A DNA stretch of 64,000 bases from Phaeobacter sp. 22II1-1F12B (GTDB lineage: Bacteria; Pseudomonadota; Alphaproteobacteria; Rhodobacterales; Rhodobacteraceae): contig NZ_AQQP01000007.1 of assembly GCF_002210165.1 (NCBI RefSeq), forward strand, positions 1 to 64,000, read 5' to 3'. Shown here one piece after another: positions 61,808 to 64,000 of the stretch. The notes beneath the pieces are model-generated. The model did not search any database and was not told the DNA's origin. It worked only from the letters and a program-made list of their open reading frames with translations. Positions within the stretch are counted from its first letter, which is position 1. The number at the start of each line of letters is the position of its first letter. The position numbers were made by a program, and so were the translations under genes.

Positions 61808-62761
61808 ATGACAGACCTCAGAACACTTGCCGGGCAGCCGGTTTCGCGATTTGCCTTTGGCACCATGCAGTTTGGCGGACGGGCCGATGCCTCGCAGAGC
61901 CGCACCATGTTCGACGCCTGCCTCGCGGCGGGTATCACGAATTTCGACACGGCTTTTGCCTATACGGATGGGAACTCGGAAACCTTGCTGGGCGAGATGG
62001 TCCGGGCCGAGCGTGACAGGCTGCTGGTCGCGACCAAGGTCGGCTATATCGGCGGGGCCGGTGCGCAGAATATCCGCGAACAGTTCGATATATCGCGTCA
62101 GCGGTTGGATCTGGACATGGTGGACCTGCTTTACCTGCACCGGTTCGATCCGGACACCGAACTGTCGGAAACCATGGAGGCTTTCGCCAAGCTGCGAGAC
62201 GCCGGGTTGATCCGATATATCGGTCTGTCGAATTTCGCGGCATGGCAGGTGATGAAAGCTCAGGCTGTCGCTGCGCGGTTCGGCATCCGTGTCGATGCCT
62301 TGCAGCCGATGTACAATCTGGCCAAGCGTCAGGCCGAAGTGGAAATCCTGCCCATGTGTGCGGATCAGGAGATTTCGGTCTGTGCCTATTCGCCGCTGGG
62401 CGGCGGATTGCTGACTGGCAAATACCTTGCCGGTGGCCGCGGCCGGTTGAGCGAGGACGACCGCTATGGCGCCCGCTATGGACAGGGCTGGATGCAGGAG
62501 ACCGCCGCCGGGTTGGTCGAGATTGCCCGGGAATTGTCGGTCGAACCGGCGGTTCTTGCCGTGGCCTGGGTCGCGGCCCATCGGGACCGGCCCATGCCGA
62601 TCATCTCGGCGCGGGATACGGCGCAGCTGAAACCGTCGCTTGCTGCGATGGATTTTGAGATGGACGAGGCGCTTTACACGCTGCTTGCGGCGCTTAGCCC
62701 TGCCCCGCCACCGGCCACGGACCGGCTTGAGGAGCAAACGCTTGGAGAAGCCGGGACATGA
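61808..62761 (+). CDS. Aldo/keto reductase
   Basis: A 317-residue TIM-barrel reductase. The catalytic tetrad is visible: Asp and Tyr in NFDTAFAYTDGNSETLLG, Lys in LLVATKVGYIGG, His in DLLYLHRFDP. The NADPH-binding C-terminal part has the VAWVAAHRDRPMPIISARDTAQL segment. It belongs to the general YajO/YccK-like group that reduces a broad range of aldehydes and ketones. Substrate unknown. ATG 61808 has no strong ribosome binding site. It appears to be a single-gene unit. Confidence 0.9.
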   Translation: MTDLRTLAGQPVSRFAFGTMQFGGRADASQSRTMFDACLAAGITNFDTAFAYTDGNSETLLGEMVRAERDRLLVATKVGYIGGAGAQNIREQFDISRQRLDLDMVDLLYLHRFDPDTELSETMEAFAKLRDAGLIRYIGLSNFAAWQVMKAQAVAARFGIRVDALQPMYNLAKRQAEVEILPMCADQEISVCAYSPLGGGLLTGKYLAGGRGRLSEDDRYGARYGQGWMQETAAGLVEIARELSVEPAVLAVAWVAAHRDRPMPIISARDTAQLKPSLAAMDFEMDEALYTLLAALSPAPPPATDRLEEQTLGEAGT

Positions 62762-62888
62762 GGATAGTGTCCGGAGTTGATGCCCATGGCTGCGGCTGTA
62801 GTCTCATAGGACAGCTTTCGGTCAGGGCAAAGTGCCCCCTGCCCTCACTCAGGTTTCGCTTCGCCAATGTTATTGAGGATCGCCCACC

Positions 62889-63542
62889 ATGCCCAAACGC
62901 CTGATCCCCTCTGCCGAAGGCTATGCGGAACCGGATAGCGATGGCTTCCTCCACGCTCCTGCCGCCGCTCGGAACGCCGAAGCCATCCGGAACCTGTTGA
63001 AGTCGCATGCCACCTCGCCCGGTCGCGCGCTTGAGCTTGCAAGCGGGACGGGACAGCATGTGGTCGAACTGGCCCGTGCCCTGCCACATCTGCATTGGCA
63101 ACCCTCGGAAGTTGACGAAAAACGCGCCGCCGCCATCGATGCGCGCGTCCTGCGGGCAGACCTTTCCAATCTTTCAAAGGTGCGCCGTGTGGATGCGACC
63201 GGGCCCGGATGGGGGAAGGAGAACACTGGCCAGACCCTGATTCTTCTGGTGAACCTGCTGCATTTAATCAGCGATGAAGAAGCAAAAGTGCTTATCACCG
63301 AAGCTTCTGTCGCCCTCGAACATGGCGGTATCTTCGTGATCTACGGCCCCTTTAAGCGCGCCGGGAAACTGACGAGCGAGGGCGACGCGGATTTCCACGC
63401 GATGCTGCAGGCGCAGGATAGCGCCGTAGGATACAAGGACGATACCTGGATCGTCGAGTTGTTGCAGGGCGCGGGTCTCGACATGGTCGATACCGTCGAA
63501 ATGCCAGCCAACAACCTTGCCCTGATTGCGCGCAAGCCTTAG
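62889..63542 (+). CDS. DUF938 methyltransferase-like protein
   Basis: A 217-residue protein of the DUF938 family. The SAM-binding motif I is ALELASGTGQHVVELARALP, and motif II-like WQPSEVDEKRAAAI and NLLHLISDEEA follow. The family-typical GGIFVIYGPFKRAGKLTSEGDADFHAML completes the core. A Rossmann-type methyltransferase fold is expected; substrate unknown. It begins 127 bp after the aldo/keto reductase gene on the same strand and converges on the Hint-domain gene. Confidence 0.87.
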   Translation: MPKRLIPSAEGYAEPDSDGFLHAPAAARNAEAIRNLLKSHATSPGRALELASGTGQHVVELARALPHLHWQPSEVDEKRAAAIDARVLRADLSNLSKVRRVDATGPGWGKENTGQTLILLVNLLHLISDEEAKVLITEASVALEHGGIFVIYGPFKRAGKLTSEGDADFHAMLQAQDSAVGYKDDTWIVELLQGAGLDMVDTVEMPANNLALIARKP

Positions 63543-63552
63543 CCGCAACGCC

Positions 63553-64000
63553 TTAGGCGTAGAACGGCAGGTAGTCCACGTCGGTCATGATCGGGAAGCT
63601 TGCAGGCGGAAAGCTGTCGGGTGCGGCACGCAACCCGGGGAAGCATTCGTCCAGCTCCTCGCGGATTTCACCGGCCAGCGCGGCAATCGCGGCGGCATCG
63701 GGCAGGAAGCTTTCGACCGGCAGGCCATTTGCCGCCAGCACTTGGTGCTCTTCGAAAACAAGCTGGTAATAGGTGATGCTCTCCATCGAGCTATCGGCAA
63801 AGATCGCATCGCTGGAACCGGCGATTTTACGGGCCTCGGTCAGGACGGATTTGTCATCGGCCACACCGCCCAGCCGGAAACCGGGAATCAGCAGGCGGTG
63901 ATCGGGTGCCACGAGCAGGTCGCGCTGCGGCATCATCGGGCCGATCGCACGGGGACGTAGTCGGATCGGTGCCAGCGCAGGCTGGGCCAGCATCTGTTCC
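63553..64000 (-). CDS. Hint domain (hedgehog/intein-like) protein, C-terminal part
   Basis: At least 146 residues, open at the window edge (the frame continues beyond 64000), so the N-terminus is missing. The segment RLRPRAIGPMMPQRDLLVAPDHRLLI is the central Hint-domain signature with the DHxLL motif. YYQLVFEEHQVLAANGLPVESFLPD matches the later Hint strand and loop. Hint domains of this Rhodobacterales type occur at the C-terminus of large, often secreted proteins and may self-cleave. What precedes the domain lies outside the window. Confidence 0.8.
   Translation of the reverse strand, partial: EQMLAQPALAPIRLRPRAIGPMMPQRDLLVAPDHRLLIPGFRLGGVADDKSVLTEARKIAGSSDAIFADSSMESITYYQLVFEEHQVLAANGLPVESFLPDAAAIAALAGEIREELDECFPGLRAAPDSFPPASFPIMTDVDYLPFYA

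Overview
The window is a dense, high-GC chromosomal segment typical of an alphaproteobacterium of the Rhodobacteraceae (Roseobacter group). Pointers are an adenosylcobalamin-dependent ribonucleotide reductase (NrdJ), a TAXI-type TRAP transporter, separate pntA and pntB, short-form HisG with HisZ, xdhABC next to a BMP-type ABC importer, an RTX protein, a Hint-domain protein, and copies of a 'CCTCCGGCGGGGATATTTT...CCAAAGAAG' intergenic repeat. The genus cannot be fixed from sequence reading alone. No tRNA, rRNA, CRISPR array, prophage or IS element was recognised.

Layout. 0-6.5 kb: secreted RTX protein, a DUF2161 PD-(D/E)XK-like protein, and an AraC regulator followed by a TonB-dependent siderophore receptor. 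6.6-10 kb: an MsbA-like ABC exporter and a YegD-like Hsp70. 10-15.6 kb: a D-amino-acid dehydrogenase/TRAP permease/TAXI binding-protein operon with a divergent LysR gene. 15.6-24.6 kb: a leftward cluster of sulfatase, HAD phosphatase, MoxR, DUF58, DUF4381, BatA, BatB-TPR and BatD, mostly joined by 1-4 nt overlaps. 25.1-29.3 kb: a rightward operon of CofD-like, CHAD, ParA and CYTH proteins, the most unusual system here. 29.3-33.3 kb: alcohol dehydrogenase, ChrA and an MFS transporter. 33.6-39.9 kb: NrdJ carrying an inserted XRE helix-turn-helix, DUF1489, and PntAB. 40.2-42.3 kb: kynureninase and tryptophan 2,3-dioxygenase. 42.4-45.6 kb: hisS-hisZ-hisG. 45.8-47.9 kb: SlyX, a fumarylacetoacetase-family hydrolase and a 2-hydroxyacid dehydrogenase. 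48.0-51.5 kb: dnaE. 52.0-61.6 kb: a purine module, xdhABC followed by a BMP-family ABC importer. 61.8-64 kb: aldo/keto reductase, DUF938 methyltransferase-like protein, and a Hint-domain protein cut by the window edge.

How genes work together. XdhABC and the ABC importer form one transcription-coupled unit suited to purine uptake and oxidation. MoxR and the Bat proteins form an envelope-associated AAA+/VWA system translationally linked to a secreted HAD phosphatase. In the CofD/CHAD/ParA/CYTH operon a predicted polyphosphate-binding helical domain, a triphosphate tunnel enzyme and a positioning ATPase are co-transcribed. I infer a polyphosphate-granule or phosphate-polymer handling and partitioning system; the function is not demonstrated.

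Two genes carry unusual insertions in conserved enzymes: xdhB contains an in-frame 66-bp copy of a genomic repeat, and nrdJ contains an XRE DNA-binding domain.
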